Shown: positions 1-9,977 of the stretch, piece after piece | Position numbering within the stretch: position 1 is the first letter of the stretch | How the letters are laid out: each line of letters opens with the position of its first letter | Origin: Candidatus Moraniibacteriota bacterium | GTDB taxonomy: Bacteria > Patescibacteriota > Minisyncoccia > Moranbacterales > GCA-2747515 | Reading direction: 5' to 3' | NCBI GenBank assembly: GCA_023133275.1 | Contig: JAGLWU010000010.1 | Coordinates: 1 to 40,218 of the forward strand | Length of the DNA: 40,218 bases | The notes under the pieces: model-generated | Database searches by the model: none | What the model saw: only the letters and a program-made list of their open reading frames with translations | Told to the model about the DNA's origin: nothing | Program-made: the position numbers and the translations under genes

Positions 1-55
1 GGGCTTTAAATTGTTGAATTCAAGAGAAACTGAAGATTTATTAAATTAAAAATAA

Positions 56-2269
56 ATGCCTAAAAAAATTCTAAAAAAAACTTTCGGTTACAACAAATTC
101 CGACCGCTCCAAAAAGAAATAATACAAAACGTCTTGAACAAAAAAGATACAGTCGTATTAATGCCAACTGGAGGAGGAAAATCACTTTGCTATCAAATTC
201 CTGCAATTCATTTGCAAGGATTAACTATTGTAGTTTCACCATTAATTTCCTTAATGAAAGATCAAGTCGATGCTCTTCGTCAAAATGGAGTTGAAGCCGC
301 TTTTTGGAATTCCACACTTTCACTTGACCAACAAAATAAATTACAAGAAAAAATACATAATAAAGAATTAAACATTCTATACATTGCACCAGAAAGATTT
401 GGAGCAGGCGGATTTTTACAATTTTTACAAAACCTCAAAGACGACATTTCACTTTTTGCTATTGATGAGGCACATTGTATTTCGGCGTGGGGACACGATT
501 TTCGTCCAGATTATCGCAACTTGCAAATTCTTAAAAACGATTTTCCAAAAATTCCCATTATTGCTTTGACTGCAACAGCAACGCCGAAAGTTTTACAAGA
601 TATAATTTCAAACTTAAATTTAAGTAAAGACTTTAAAGTTTTTCAAGGATCTTTTGATCGGAAAAATTTGTTTTATGAAGTAAAACGAAAGCAAAAATCT
701 TTTGATCAAATTTGTTATTTTTTAAACAAACGGAAAAAACAGTCGGGAATTATTTATTGTTTTTCACGAAAAAAAGTCGATGACATGGCTTCTAAATTGA
801 AACATAAAGGTTTTTCAGTTTTGCCGTATCATGCAGGTTTAACTCCACAAGTTAGATCAAAAAATCAAGATAAATTTATTAAAGATGAAGTGCAAATTAT
901 TGTGGCGACGATTGCTTTTGGGATGGGGATTGATAAGCCAGATGTTCGCTTTGTCATTCATGACAGTTTACCAAAAAATATTGAAAGTTATTATCAGGAG
1001 ACTGGGCGAGCGGGACGTGATGGTGATCCAGCACATTGTCTTTTGTTTTTTTCTTATGGCGATAAACGAAACATTGAATTTTTCTTCAATGAAATTTCAA
1101 ATGATTTAGAACAAAAAAATGCGGAGGAAAAGTTGCAAAAAATGATTGATTTTTGTGAACAAAAAAGATGTCGGCGACAAATATTGTTAAATTATTTTGA
1201 TGAAGATTTTTTAATTTCTCCAGATAGAAGTGAAGAGAATGCAAAAAAATGTTGTGATTTTTGTGCAAATCCTCCAGAGACTTTTGATGCGACAGAAATT
1301 TCTTTTAAAATATTTTCGGCGATTGCTCGGACTGATCAGCGATTTGGAATGACGACGATTGTTGATATTTTGAAAGGCAGTAAAAATAAAAAAATGACTG
1401 GGCGTGGTTTTGAGAATTTATCAGTTTTTGGAATTGTCGATGATTTTTCAAAAGATGCGATGAGTGAAATTATTCGTCAATTGGTTGAACAGGGTTTTTT
1501 GCGAATTACAAAAGATGAATTTCCTGTTTTGAAATTGATGCAACAAGCAGCTGAAACTATTTCGAAAAGGAAAATGATTAAACTTTTTGAAGTTAAGCGA
1601 ACCGTTTCAGATTCAAGAACAGATGCGCAAGAAGATTTTGAATTTGATGAGGAATTATTTGAAGATTTGCGAGTATTACGAATGAAAATTGCTCAGGAGA
1701 AAAATCTTCCTCCTTATGTTATTTTTCATGATAAGGCTTTGCGTCAGATTTCGGCGATTTTACCGACTTCGACAGATGATTTGAAAAATATTTCAGGAAT
1801 TGGTCAGCGAAAAATTAATGAGTATGGTGATGATGTTTTGGAGATTGTTCGAAATTTTTGTGAAAGGAAAAAAGTTAATGTCGGTGATCATAAAAATAAT
1901 ATTGATCTTGAAAAAATTAATAAAGTTGAAGTTAAGATTTCTCCGCCGAATGGTCGTTCGTTTGAAACGTTAAATTTTATTCAGGATGGTAAGTCCTTGG
2001 AAGAAATTGCAGAAATTTTTGCGGTTAAAGTTGGGACAATCTGTTCTCATTTAGAGCGTTTGATTTTTGCGGGGGAAATTGAGGATATTGATGATTTTGT
2101 GGATGAAAAGACTCAAGAAATTATTGCGGATGCGTTTGATGATAATTTTGAGCAGGGACTTTCTTCAATTAAAGAAGGGTTGGGGGATGATTTTAGTTAT
2201 GATGAGATTAGATTGGTGAGGGTGATTGGGTTGAGGAATGAAAATAAAAAAGTTATAATTAAGATGTAA
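56..2269 (+). CDS. recQ: ATP-dependent DNA helicase RecQ
   Basis: Translated ORF has MPTGGGKSLCYQIPA (Walker A), DEAHCISAWGHDFRPDY, YYQETGRAGRDG, a zinc-binding Cys cluster (CRRQILLNYF...CCDFC) and an HRDC-like C-terminus. Confidence 0.97.
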   Translation: MPKKILKKTFGYNKFRPLQKEIIQNVLNKKDTVVLMPTGGGKSLCYQIPAIHLQGLTIVVSPLISLMKDQVDALRQNGVEAAFWNSTLSLDQQNKLQEKIHNKELNILYIAPERFGAGGFLQFLQNLKDDISLFAIDEAHCISAWGHDFRPDYRNLQILKNDFPKIPIIALTATATPKVLQDIISNLNLSKDFKVFQGSFDRKNLFYEVKRKQKSFDQICYFLNKRKKQSGIIYCFSRKKVDDMASKLKHKGFSVLPYHAGLTPQVRSKNQDKFIKDEVQIIVATIAFGMGIDKPDVRFVIHDSLPKNIESYYQETGRAGRDGDPAHCLLFFSYGDKRNIEFFFNEISNDLEQKNAEEKLQKMIDFCEQKRCRRQILLNYFDEDFLISPDRSEENAKKCCDFCANPPETFDATEISFKIFSAIARTDQRFGMTTIVDILKGSKNKKMTGRGFENLSVFGIVDDFSKDAMSEIIRQLVEQGFLRITKDEFPVLKLMQQAAETISKRKMIKLFEVKRTVSDSRTDAQEDFEFDEELFEDLRVLRMKIAQEKNLPPYVIFHDKALRQISAILPTSTDDLKNISGIGQRKINEYGDDVLEIVRNFCERKKVNVGDHKNNIDLEKINKVEVKISPPNGRSFETLNFIQDGKSLEEIAEIFAVKVGTICSHLERLIFAGEIEDIDDFVDEKTQEIIADAFDDNFEQGLSSIKEGLGDDFSYDEIRLVRVIGLRNENKKVIIKM

Positions 2270-2289
2270 GTTTTTTAAAATTAAAATCT

Positions 2290-2895
2290 ATGAGTAAAAG
2301 AGTTTGTATTCTTGGAGATAGTATCACACAAGGTTATAACGATTTTGAAAAAGGTGGTTGGGCAGATCGATTAAAAATTTATTTTAACAAAGAGAATTCT
2401 GATCATTCATTTTTCAATTTGGGAGTTTCTGGTGATAACACAGAAGATTTATTGAAGAGATTTAAAGTGGAAGCGGAAGCAAGAAATCCTGAGGTTTTTA
2501 TTGTTGCAATTGGAATAAATGATTCTCAATATATAGAAACAAAGAGTAATCCTAGAATTGATATAGAAAATTTTAAAAATAATTTGAAAACAATTAAAGA
2601 GATCGCGGATAATTTTTCTAAAAACATAGTTTTTATTGGGTTAACTAAAGTTAATGAATCAAAGGTGATGCCTATACCTTGGAGTATTACTAAGTATTAC
2701 GATAATGAAAATGTTCAATTGTATGATCAAGTGATTAAAGATTTTTGTGAGGAAAATAACATTTATTTTATAGAAATGTTTGATTTATTAGAAGAAGAGA
2801 ATTTGTCTGATGGTTTGCATCCAGATTCTGAAGGACATAAAAAAATGTTTGAAAAAATAAAAGATTTTTTAGTTGAAAATAAAATTATTAAATAA
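2290..2895 (+). CDS. SGNH/GDSL-type esterase/lipase family protein
   Basis: ILGDSITQGY block I, GxND-type motif (AIGINDSQ), C-terminal DGLHPDSEGH. Confidence 0.9.
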   Translation: MSKRVCILGDSITQGYNDFEKGGWADRLKIYFNKENSDHSFFNLGVSGDNTEDLLKRFKVEAEARNPEVFIVAIGINDSQYIETKSNPRIDIENFKNNLKTIKEIADNFSKNIVFIGLTKVNESKVMPIPWSITKYYDNENVQLYDQVIKDFCEENNIYFIEMFDLLEEENLSDGLHPDSEGHKKMFEKIKDFLVENKIIK

Positions 2896-2904
2896 TTTAA
2901 ACCT

Positions 2905-3207
2905 ATGAATAAAAAACAACCGCAACCAAACAATCAAATAAAACTTGCAGATAATATCGTGGGAGCAGAATATGCCAACATTGCACAAATAATGCATAAC
3001 AAAGAAGAATTTCGTTTAATGTTTGCTCATATTTTTGAACCGACGGGAAAAGTTGTGAGTAAAATTACAGTTACTTCCAGTCATTTTAAAAGAATAGTTT
3101 TAGCGATGCAGGAAAATTTAAAAAGGTATGAAGATCAGTTTGGTGAAATTGAAAAATCGGAAGGTCCGAGTTCCGAAGGGATTGGGTTTGCGGATAGGAA
3201 AGAATAG
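2905..3207 (+). CDS. DUF3467 family protein
   Basis: 100 aa; EFRLMFAHIFEPTGKVVSKITVTSSHFKRIVLAMQENLKRYE resembles the DUF3467 pattern. Confidence 0.75.
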   Translation: MNKKQPQPNNQIKLADNIVGAEYANIAQIMHNKEEFRLMFAHIFEPTGKVVSKITVTSSHFKRIVLAMQENLKRYEDQFGEIEKSEGPSSEGIGFADRKE

Positions 3208-3215
3208 TTTTTTTG

Positions 3216-3224
3216 TGTTATAAT
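3216..3224 (+). promoter_or_regulatory. Extended -10 promoter (TGTTATAAT) upstream of the lipoprotein gene
   Basis: TGnTATAAT 28 nt upstream of the ATG, preceded by a T-tract; the same TTTTTTGTGTTATAAT string recurs at 32151-32166. Confidence 0.6.
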
Positions 3225-3251
3225 CGATATACTTATTTTTAATAAAACATT

Positions 3252-4130
3252 ATGAAGAAAATATTAATTTTGTTTGGGCTAATATTTGTTCTAGCTGGTT
3301 GTGGGCAACAGGTACAAAAAGATGTTTTAGATGAGCAAAAAGTAAAAGATGAGAGTAAGAAAAGTCAAAATAAAAAAGAAGTTGTTATTACTGAAGATAA
3401 AAATTTAGTTAAAGAAAAAAAGGACTTAGATAATATTTCAGAGCAAAAAGAGAACGATTTAGCTGTTTATAAAAATGAAAAATATAATTACAGTTTTAAA
3501 TATCCAAAGGACTGGTATCTTTATGAATATTCTGAGTATAAAGAAAAATGTCCAACTGATAGTCCTATATATGGAGAAGGTGTTATTACTTTAAGTAGGA
3601 CTAAACTAGAAGGATGTGAGATTGTTGGAGATGGAAGTCGTAATAGTATTTTTGGTGGGGATATTATTTTTTGGGCAGGAGATAAGGGTGGTTCGGTTCA
3701 TCCTGTTGAGGGAAAAATAAACTATGGAAGGGAAGAAGTATTTATTGGAAATGTCATAAGATCATTAAAAAATATTCCTTCTTCAGATACAGCTTTACCG
3801 ATAGTTTCTTATAAATTTAGGGTAGCAAAGTTTAATTATGGTGTAATGTTTAAATCAAAAGATAGAAAAAATATTGACCTAGAATTAGCTAAATTTTTAG
3901 ATAGTATAGTTATAGAAGATTATTATTGTGAAACAGATAGTGATTGTGTTATAAAAGAAGAAAAAGATACTTGTCTTGAATGTGATAAAAAGTTTACTTG
4001 TGTTAATGAAAATTCAGAAATTGATAAAATGGAACCTATGTGTGCTCTATCGAAAGATTATGAAACATGTATTAATTCAGTTATTCCTACAGGTTGTCAG
4101 TGTGTAAATAACATATGTGAGTCTAATTAA
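3252..4130 (+). CDS. Lipoprotein with a YKNEKYNYSFKYPKDW (PsbP-like/surface) segment and a Cys-rich C-terminus
   Basis: Signal peptide plus lipobox LAGCGQQ; C-terminal CETDSDC...CLECDKKFTC...CQCVNNIC. Confidence 0.75.
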   Translation: MKKILILFGLIFVLAGCGQQVQKDVLDEQKVKDESKKSQNKKEVVITEDKNLVKEKKDLDNISEQKENDLAVYKNEKYNYSFKYPKDWYLYEYSEYKEKCPTDSPIYGEGVITLSRTKLEGCEIVGDGSRNSIFGGDIIFWAGDKGGSVHPVEGKINYGREEVFIGNVIRSLKNIPSSDTALPIVSYKFRVAKFNYGVMFKSKDRKNIDLELAKFLDSIVIEDYYCETDSDCVIKEEKDTCLECDKKFTCVNENSEIDKMEPMCALSKDYETCINSVIPTGCQCVNNICESN

Positions 4131-4217
4131 TTTTTGATTTAGTAAATAAAACCTCTTTCCTAGTGATTGAGGCTTTTTGTTTTGTTAGCGTGTTGAATAT
4201 TTAAAATCATGCATTAA

Positions 4218-4237
4218 AAAGCCCGTGCGGCGAGCAC
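4218..4237 (+). repeat. GC-rich intergenic 20-mer AAAGCCCGTGCGGCGAGCAC, copy 1 (upstream of pheT)
   Basis: Exact match to the copies at 16281, 26749 and 33276. Confidence 0.97.
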
Positions 4238-4277
4238 TTTATTTATTTTTCTTGAGGATTTGAAAAAACTTAAAATT

Positions 4278-4306
4278 TTGCAACACCTTTTTTAAAATGT
4301 TACAAT
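4278..4306 (+). promoter_or_regulatory. Sigma70-like promoter TTGCAA-17-TACAAT for pheT
   Basis: -35 at 4278-4283, 17-bp spacer, -10 at 4301-4306; pheT ATG at 4345. Confidence 0.65.
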
Positions 4307-4344
4307 TGAGAATGTAAAATTAACTTTTTAAAATACTAAATTTT

Positions 4345-6759
4345 ATGAAATTTTCATATAACTGGCTCAAGGAAATAAGCGGAACTAAAAAAACAGCTCA
4401 AGAAATAGCAGATTTATTTCTAACACATAGCTTTGAAGTTGAAGAAATTATCGATTTAGGAAAAAATTTAGAAAATGTAGTTGTTGGTGAAGTTTTAAGT
4501 GTAGAAAAACATTCTGATGCAGATAAATTAAATGTAGCTAAAGTGAATGTTGGCAATGAAAAATTGCAGATTGTTTGTGGTGCATCAAATTTAGAAGTTG
4601 GACAAAAAGTTCCTGTGGCATTGATTGGAGCGAAATTACCAATGCCAGAAAATAAAGAAACTATTAAATTTTTTGAAATTAAAAAGGCTAAATTGCGAGG
4701 AATTGAGTCGAGTGGGATGATTTGTGCGGAAGATGAATTAGAGTTGGGAGAAAATCACGATGGAATTATGGTTTTAGCTGAAAATGCGGAAGTTGGTCAG
4801 TCTCTCGCAGAATATTTACAGTTGAATGATTTTGTTTTTGACATTGATATTTTACCAAATCGGGGACATGATTGTTTAAGTTATAATGGAATTGCACGGG
4901 AAATTGTTACTTTGGATCAAAATATTGATTTAAAAGATTGGCAGGAAAAAAATGTTGAGAATGATATTTTTTCTGATAAAAAAGGTGATAGTTTGAATAT
5001 TTCTATTGATACGGAAAATTGTAATCGCTATATTGGTACAAAGATTAGTGGTGTGAAAATTGGTGAGGCGCCAGAGTGGATGAAAGTAAGATTAAAAGCG
5101 TCAGGAATGAATTCTATTAATAATATTGTTGATATTACTAATTATGTGATGTTGGAAACTGGTCAGCCGTTGCATGCTTTTGATACAAATAAAGTTGAAA
5201 AAATTTCTGTTCGTCAGGCAAAAAATAAGGAAAAAATAATGTTATTAGATGATGATGAAATTGAATTGATTGAAGATGATATTGTAATTACTGATGGAAA
5301 AAATCCGATTGCATTGGCGGGTGTGATGGGTGGTAAAGATAGTGGAATTGCAGATGAGACGACAGATATTATTTTGGAAAGTGCTAATTTTAATTCCAGT
5401 TCAATTCGTTTTACACAACGGCGGTATAATTTGCAAACAGATGCAGCTTATCGTTTTGAGCGAGATATTGATCCTAATTTTACTGAGCAGGCGACAGTGC
5501 GAGCGATTGAGTTAATTCAAGAATTATGTGGTGGAAAAGTTGAAATTGTTAAAGATAATTATAATAAAAAAATTAAGCCGTGGACAGTTCAGCTTTCGGG
5601 TGAATACGTGAGAAAACTTTTGGGAACCGATATTTCTAGCGAAAAAATTGTGAATATTTTAGAGCGGTTGGGAATTGGTACAGATGGAAAAGCAGGTGAG
5701 GAAAAAATTTCTTGCATTATTCCAACTCGACGAAGGGATTTGCGAGGTCAGGAAGATTTGATTGAAGAAATTGGACGAGTTTATGGTTACGACAAAATTA
5801 AACCAATTCCAATTGTTGGAAATGTTGAATTGCCATATCGAAATGAACAGAGATTTTTTGAGCGAGCTTTGAAAGACATTTGTGTGGGAAGTGGTTTTAG
5901 TGAAATTAAAGGCTATTCTTTTTACGGAAAAGATCAAGCGGAGGCAATTGGTTTAGGTGAGAAAAAACATTTAGCTCTTTTGAATCCATTTAATGTGGAA
6001 CAAGATTTTTTACGACGAACTTTGGCGGTTCATTTGCTTTCTGCGGACAAGAAAAATTTGAGTTATTTTGATCAAGTGAATATTTTTGAAATTGGTAGGA
6101 TTTATAATCCAACTGAAAATTCTCTTCCTGATGAAAAATTAGTTTTTGGTGCAAGTGTGGCGAGTAAAAATAAAAAGGGTGAACAATTTTTTGAACTGAA
6201 AGGTTTGCTGGAAGTTTTATTTGAACGAGTTGGTTTGAATGATTTTTATTTCGATGATTCTTTAGATGAGACTGAACAATATTTAATTCCGTCTTTGCAT
6301 CCATCTCGACAAGCGGTAATTAAGATTGCGGACGGAAAGGTTTTAGGTTGGATTGGTGAAATGAGTCGAAATTCTCATAAGCACTTTGGCTTGAAAAAAG
6401 TTAAAGTATCAGTTTGTGAGATTGACATTGATAATTTGCTAGCGGAGACAGAGAAAGAGCGATTTTTTGAACCGTTGGCGAAGTTTCCTTTTGTGAATCG
6501 TGATTTGTCGATGATTGTTGGCGAAGAGGTCCGAGTTGGTGATGTTGAACGGGTGATTTATATGGCTGGTGGTGATTTGGTGAAAGATGTTGATTTGTTC
6601 GATCTTTATGTGAATGCTGAAAGCAGTGAGCGTTCAATGGCTTTTCGGATTACATTTGGAAATGTTGAGAGGACTTTGAAATCTGAGGAAGTTGATGAGA
6701 GGATTATTAAAATTATTGAGAGTGTTGAGGAGAAATTGGGAGTTGAGGTGAGGAAATAA
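4345..6759 (+). CDS. pheT: Phenylalanyl-tRNA synthetase beta subunit
   Basis: MKFSYNWLKEI start, tRNA-binding domain, B3/B4 region (LQTDAAYRFERDIDPN), C-terminal FDX-ACB-like domain (FPFVNRDLSMIV...AFRITFGN). Confidence 0.97.
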   Translation: MKFSYNWLKEISGTKKTAQEIADLFLTHSFEVEEIIDLGKNLENVVVGEVLSVEKHSDADKLNVAKVNVGNEKLQIVCGASNLEVGQKVPVALIGAKLPMPENKETIKFFEIKKAKLRGIESSGMICAEDELELGENHDGIMVLAENAEVGQSLAEYLQLNDFVFDIDILPNRGHDCLSYNGIAREIVTLDQNIDLKDWQEKNVENDIFSDKKGDSLNISIDTENCNRYIGTKISGVKIGEAPEWMKVRLKASGMNSINNIVDITNYVMLETGQPLHAFDTNKVEKISVRQAKNKEKIMLLDDDEIELIEDDIVITDGKNPIALAGVMGGKDSGIADETTDIILESANFNSSSIRFTQRRYNLQTDAAYRFERDIDPNFTEQATVRAIELIQELCGGKVEIVKDNYNKKIKPWTVQLSGEYVRKLLGTDISSEKIVNILERLGIGTDGKAGEEKISCIIPTRRRDLRGQEDLIEEIGRVYGYDKIKPIPIVGNVELPYRNEQRFFERALKDICVGSGFSEIKGYSFYGKDQAEAIGLGEKKHLALLNPFNVEQDFLRRTLAVHLLSADKKNLSYFDQVNIFEIGRIYNPTENSLPDEKLVFGASVASKNKKGEQFFELKGLLEVLFERVGLNDFYFDDSLDETEQYLIPSLHPSRQAVIKIADGKVLGWIGEMSRNSHKHFGLKKVKVSVCEIDIDNLLAETEKERFFEPLAKFPFVNRDLSMIVGEEVRVGDVERVIYMAGGDLVKDVDLFDLYVNAESSERSMAFRITFGNVERTLKSEEVDERIIKIIESVEEKLGVEVRK

Positions 6760-6783
6760 GAGATTTTAAAAATAAAAGTATTT

Positions 6784-7773
6784 ATGAATAATCTAAAATT
6801 TATTGATTTTTGTGCAGGTATTGGAGGAGGGAGGCTTGCGTTTGAGAATCTAGGACTTGAATGTCTTGGTTTTTCTGAAATTGATAAAAATGCTGAAAAA
6901 ACATATAAATTATTTTATGGAGAAAACGAAAAGAATTATGGAGATTTAACAAAAATAAATACAGATGAATTACTAGATTTTGATGTAATGGTTGGAGGTT
7001 TTCCTTGTCAGACATTTTCTGTAATTGGGCAAAGAAAAGGAATGAAAGATGAAAGAGGTGAAATAATTTTTCATCTTATAAATATAATGAAGAAAAAAAA
7101 TGTTAAATTTTTTCTCTTAGAAAATGTAAAAGGTCTTGTAAATCATGATAAAGGAAGATCTTTAAAAATTATTTTAGAAGCTCTTAATGAAGCTGGTTAT
7201 CATGTAGATTGGAAGGTTTTAAGTAGTATCAATTATGGAGTTCCACAAATGAGAGAAAGAATTTATTTTATGGGAATTAGAAAAGATTTATTAAATGATA
7301 ATATAAAGTTTTCTTTTCCAAAAAATACTACACAAACAGCAAATGTTGAAGATTTTTTAATTGATGATAGTGATCTTACTTTTAATGAAAAACAACAAGC
7401 CTATAAAACTTTTCTAAAATATCTCAATAATAAATACAACCAAAACAAACATTTAATAGAAAAATTATTAGAAAGTGAATATCTTGTTTTAGATACAAGA
7501 CAATCAGATTTGAGATTATATTACAATAGAGTTCCAACTCTTAGACTTGGAAGACATGGAATTTTGTATGTAAAAAATGGAAAATTCAGAAAATTATCTG
7601 GCTATGAATCCTTACTGTTACAAGGATTTCCGAAAAAACTAGCAAAAAAAGCAAAAGAAAATATTGCAGAAGCTCATATTTTGAGACAGGCAGGAAATGC
7701 AATGACTGTAAACACGGTACAAGCAATAGCTGAAAAAATGCTAGATTTTGCAAAAAATTTAAAAATTAACTAA
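6784..7773 (+). CDS. DNA (cytosine-5) methyltransferase (M1)
   Basis: FCAGIGGGRLAFE (motif I), GGFPCQTFSVIGQRKG (motif IV), ENVKGL (motif VI), QMRERIY (motif VIII), RQAGNAMTV (motif X). Confidence 0.95.
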   Translation: MNNLKFIDFCAGIGGGRLAFENLGLECLGFSEIDKNAEKTYKLFYGENEKNYGDLTKINTDELLDFDVMVGGFPCQTFSVIGQRKGMKDERGEIIFHLINIMKKKNVKFFLLENVKGLVNHDKGRSLKIILEALNEAGYHVDWKVLSSINYGVPQMRERIYFMGIRKDLLNDNIKFSFPKNTTQTANVEDFLIDDSDLTFNEKQQAYKTFLKYLNNKYNQNKHLIEKLLESEYLVLDTRQSDLRLYYNRVPTLRLGRHGILYVKNGKFRKLSGYESLLLQGFPKKLAKKAKENIAEAHILRQAGNAMTVNTVQAIAEKMLDFAKNLKIN

Positions 7774-7781
7774 AAGATTTT

Positions 7782-7859
7782 ATGAATGATAAACAAGCCA
7801 AAGGTTCAAAAACTGCAAAAGACGGATTTAAAAATGAGTATATTCTATGTTATAATTAA
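7782..7859 (+). pseudogene. Truncated remnant of a HinP1I-family type II restriction endonuclease N-terminus
   Basis: 25-codon ORF MNDKQAKGSKTAKDGFKNEYILCYN*, directly downstream of M1. GSKTAKDGFKNE matches the N-terminus of R.HinP1I as I recall it; no database search was run. Confidence 0.65.
7848..7856 (+). promoter_or_regulatory. Extended -10 (TGTTATAAT) upstream of the second methyltransferase
   Basis: TGnTATAAT 31 nt before the ATG at 7888; it overlaps the end of the HinP1I-like remnant. Confidence 0.5.
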
Positions 7860-7887
7860 ATTATCATAATAAATTTAAAAAATATAG

Positions 7888-8826
7888 ATGAAATTTATAG
7901 ATTTATTCGCTGGAATAGGTGGAATAAAAACAGGTTTTGAAAAAGTTGGTTTTGATTGTGTTTTTTCTAATGATTTTGATAAAAATGCAAAAATAACATT
8001 TGATTTGAATTTTTCTAATCCAATGGTTCTTGGTGATATTCAAGAAATTAAACTTGATGATATTCCTAATTTTGATGTTTTATGCGGAGGTTTTCCTTGT
8101 CAGCCTTTTTCGATTGCGGGATATAGACAAGGGTTCAAAGATGAAGATGGAAGAGGAAATTTATTTTTTGATATAGTTAGAATTTTAAAAGAAAAAAAGC
8201 CAAAAGCCTTTTTATTGGAAAATGTTAAAAATTTAAAAACACATGATAAAGGACATACAGTAAAAGTTATTTTTGAACAGCTTGAGAGTTTAGGCTATAA
8301 AGTTGATAAAGATGTTTTGAATACTATAAAATATGGAAATCTTCCTCAAAATAGAGAAAGAATTTACATTGTTGGTTTTTTAGAACAGGAAGCTTTTGAA
8401 AAATTTGAATTTCCAAAGAAGATAAAACTTACAAAAACTATCCATGATTGTTTGGAAAATAAAAAGATTGATGATAAATATTATTATAATGACAAACCTC
8501 TTTATGAAAAATTGAAGGATGATGTTATAAAAAAAGATACAGTATATCAATGGAGGAGAAAATATGTTAGAGAAAATAAAAGTGGCGTTTGTCCTACTTT
8601 AACAGCAAATATGGGAATGGGTGGTCATAATGTACCAATTATTTTGGATTCAAAAGGAATTAGAAAGCTAACACCAAGAGAATGTGCTAATTTTCAAGGG
8701 TTTCCGAAAAGTTATAAATTACCAGATATAGCGGATTCTCATTTATATAAACAGTTTGGTAATTCTGTTTCGATACCTGTAATAAAAAGAGTTGCAAAAA
8801 ATATTTATAAAGCTTTAAATAAATAG
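7888..8826 (+). CDS. DNA (cytosine-5) methyltransferase (M2)
   Basis: LFAGIGGIKTGFE, GGFPCQPFSIAGYRQG, ENVKNL, QNRERIY, CPTLTANMGMGGHNVP, KQFGNSVSIPV. Confidence 0.96.
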   Translation: MKFIDLFAGIGGIKTGFEKVGFDCVFSNDFDKNAKITFDLNFSNPMVLGDIQEIKLDDIPNFDVLCGGFPCQPFSIAGYRQGFKDEDGRGNLFFDIVRILKEKKPKAFLLENVKNLKTHDKGHTVKVIFEQLESLGYKVDKDVLNTIKYGNLPQNRERIYIVGFLEQEAFEKFEFPKKIKLTKTIHDCLENKKIDDKYYYNDKPLYEKLKDDVIKKDTVYQWRRKYVRENKSGVCPTLTANMGMGGHNVPIILDSKGIRKLTPRECANFQGFPKSYKLPDIADSHLYKQFGNSVSIPVIKRVAKNIYKALNK

Positions 8827-8828
8827 TT

Positions 8829-9953
8829 ATGTTTTTTGATCTTCAAAATAATAAACAAAAAGAAGAATATCAGAATTTTTTAAGAATTACTGGTTGTCTT
8901 TCTAATTTATTCTCAGATTCAAATGTTCCGTATTTGTATTATCGAGTTGCTGAAAAAGTTTTTTGTCGTGCATTTGAAGCTGAAGATTTATCTAGGAGTG
9001 ATGTTTCTGCAGATGCAAAAAAAGAAAAATTAGGAATAGGTTTAAAAACTTTTTTAATTGGAAATGATAAATCTTTTCAGAAAGTAGCTGAATTTAATAG
9101 TGACAGATCTTTATACATAAATTTAGAAAAAGAAAAATTAATTAGAAAAGTTTCTAAATTAAGAAATGCTAGAATTGATTTTACTGAAAATGCTCATGGA
9201 TTGGATAATTCTATTTATCATTGTGTTTTGAGAGATTCTGGGAAATTTAAAGTTTTTGAGGAATCTATGGACAGGGTTGATATTGATAATATTAAAATTA
9301 CAAGAGAAAATAAAAATTCAATTATTTTTGAAGATGGTAAAAATGAATATTCTTTCTTACTTTCAAAAAGCACTTTAACAAAAAGATTTGTAACAGAGAA
9401 AATAATTGATGAATTTGAAGTTAAAATTTTAAAGGATCCTTTACTAGAATTAAGTGAAATTTTGTTGAATGGTAATTTATTGATGCCGAATGAACAAAGA
9501 ATAAAACAAACAGTTTATTTGCCTTTGTATGGTAAAAATCATATTGTTTTTGAAAGAAGTGGATTGAATCAGTGGAATGCTGGGGGCAGAGATAGACATT
9601 CAGACGAAGTTTATATTCCAGTACCAGCTAAAATTCATAAAAATTTTCCAAATTTTTTCCCAGATAGGGATATTCCTTTTTCTTTAATTTTTCCTGATGG
9701 TGAAAAGGTTGAATCTAAGATATGCCAGCAAGGTAAAAAAGCATTGATGACAAGTCCAAATAAAAAGTTAGGAAAATTAATTTTAAGAGACGGTTTAAAA
9801 TTAAAAGAAGGAGAATTAGCTACCTATGAACGATTGCAGTTATTGGGTATTGATTCAGTTAGAATTGATAAAGTTAGCAATGATGAATTTGAAATAAATT
9901 TTGCAAAAAATGGAAGTTACGAATTTTTTGGTCAAAATAATCTTGAAAAATAG
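8829..9953 (+). CDS. Type II restriction endonuclease with an NgoFVII/B3-like C-terminal DNA-recognition region
   Basis: Starts 2 nt after the M2 stop. C-terminus GLNQWNAGGRDRHSDEVYIPVPAKIHKNFPNFFPDRDIPFSL...KALMTSPNKKLGKLILRDGLKL; N-terminal D-(x)n-GIGLK resembles a PD-(D/E)xK core. Confidence 0.7.
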   Translation: MFFDLQNNKQKEEYQNFLRITGCLSNLFSDSNVPYLYYRVAEKVFCRAFEAEDLSRSDVSADAKKEKLGIGLKTFLIGNDKSFQKVAEFNSDRSLYINLEKEKLIRKVSKLRNARIDFTENAHGLDNSIYHCVLRDSGKFKVFEESMDRVDIDNIKITRENKNSIIFEDGKNEYSFLLSKSTLTKRFVTEKIIDEFEVKILKDPLLELSEILLNGNLLMPNEQRIKQTVYLPLYGKNHIVFERSGLNQWNAGGRDRHSDEVYIPVPAKIHKNFPNFFPDRDIPFSLIFPDGEKVESKICQQGKKALMTSPNKKLGKLILRDGLKLKEGELATYERLQLLGIDSVRIDKVSNDEFEINFAKNGSYEFFGQNNLEK

Positions 9954-9977
9954 AAAAGAATTTGAGTAAATTAAAAA

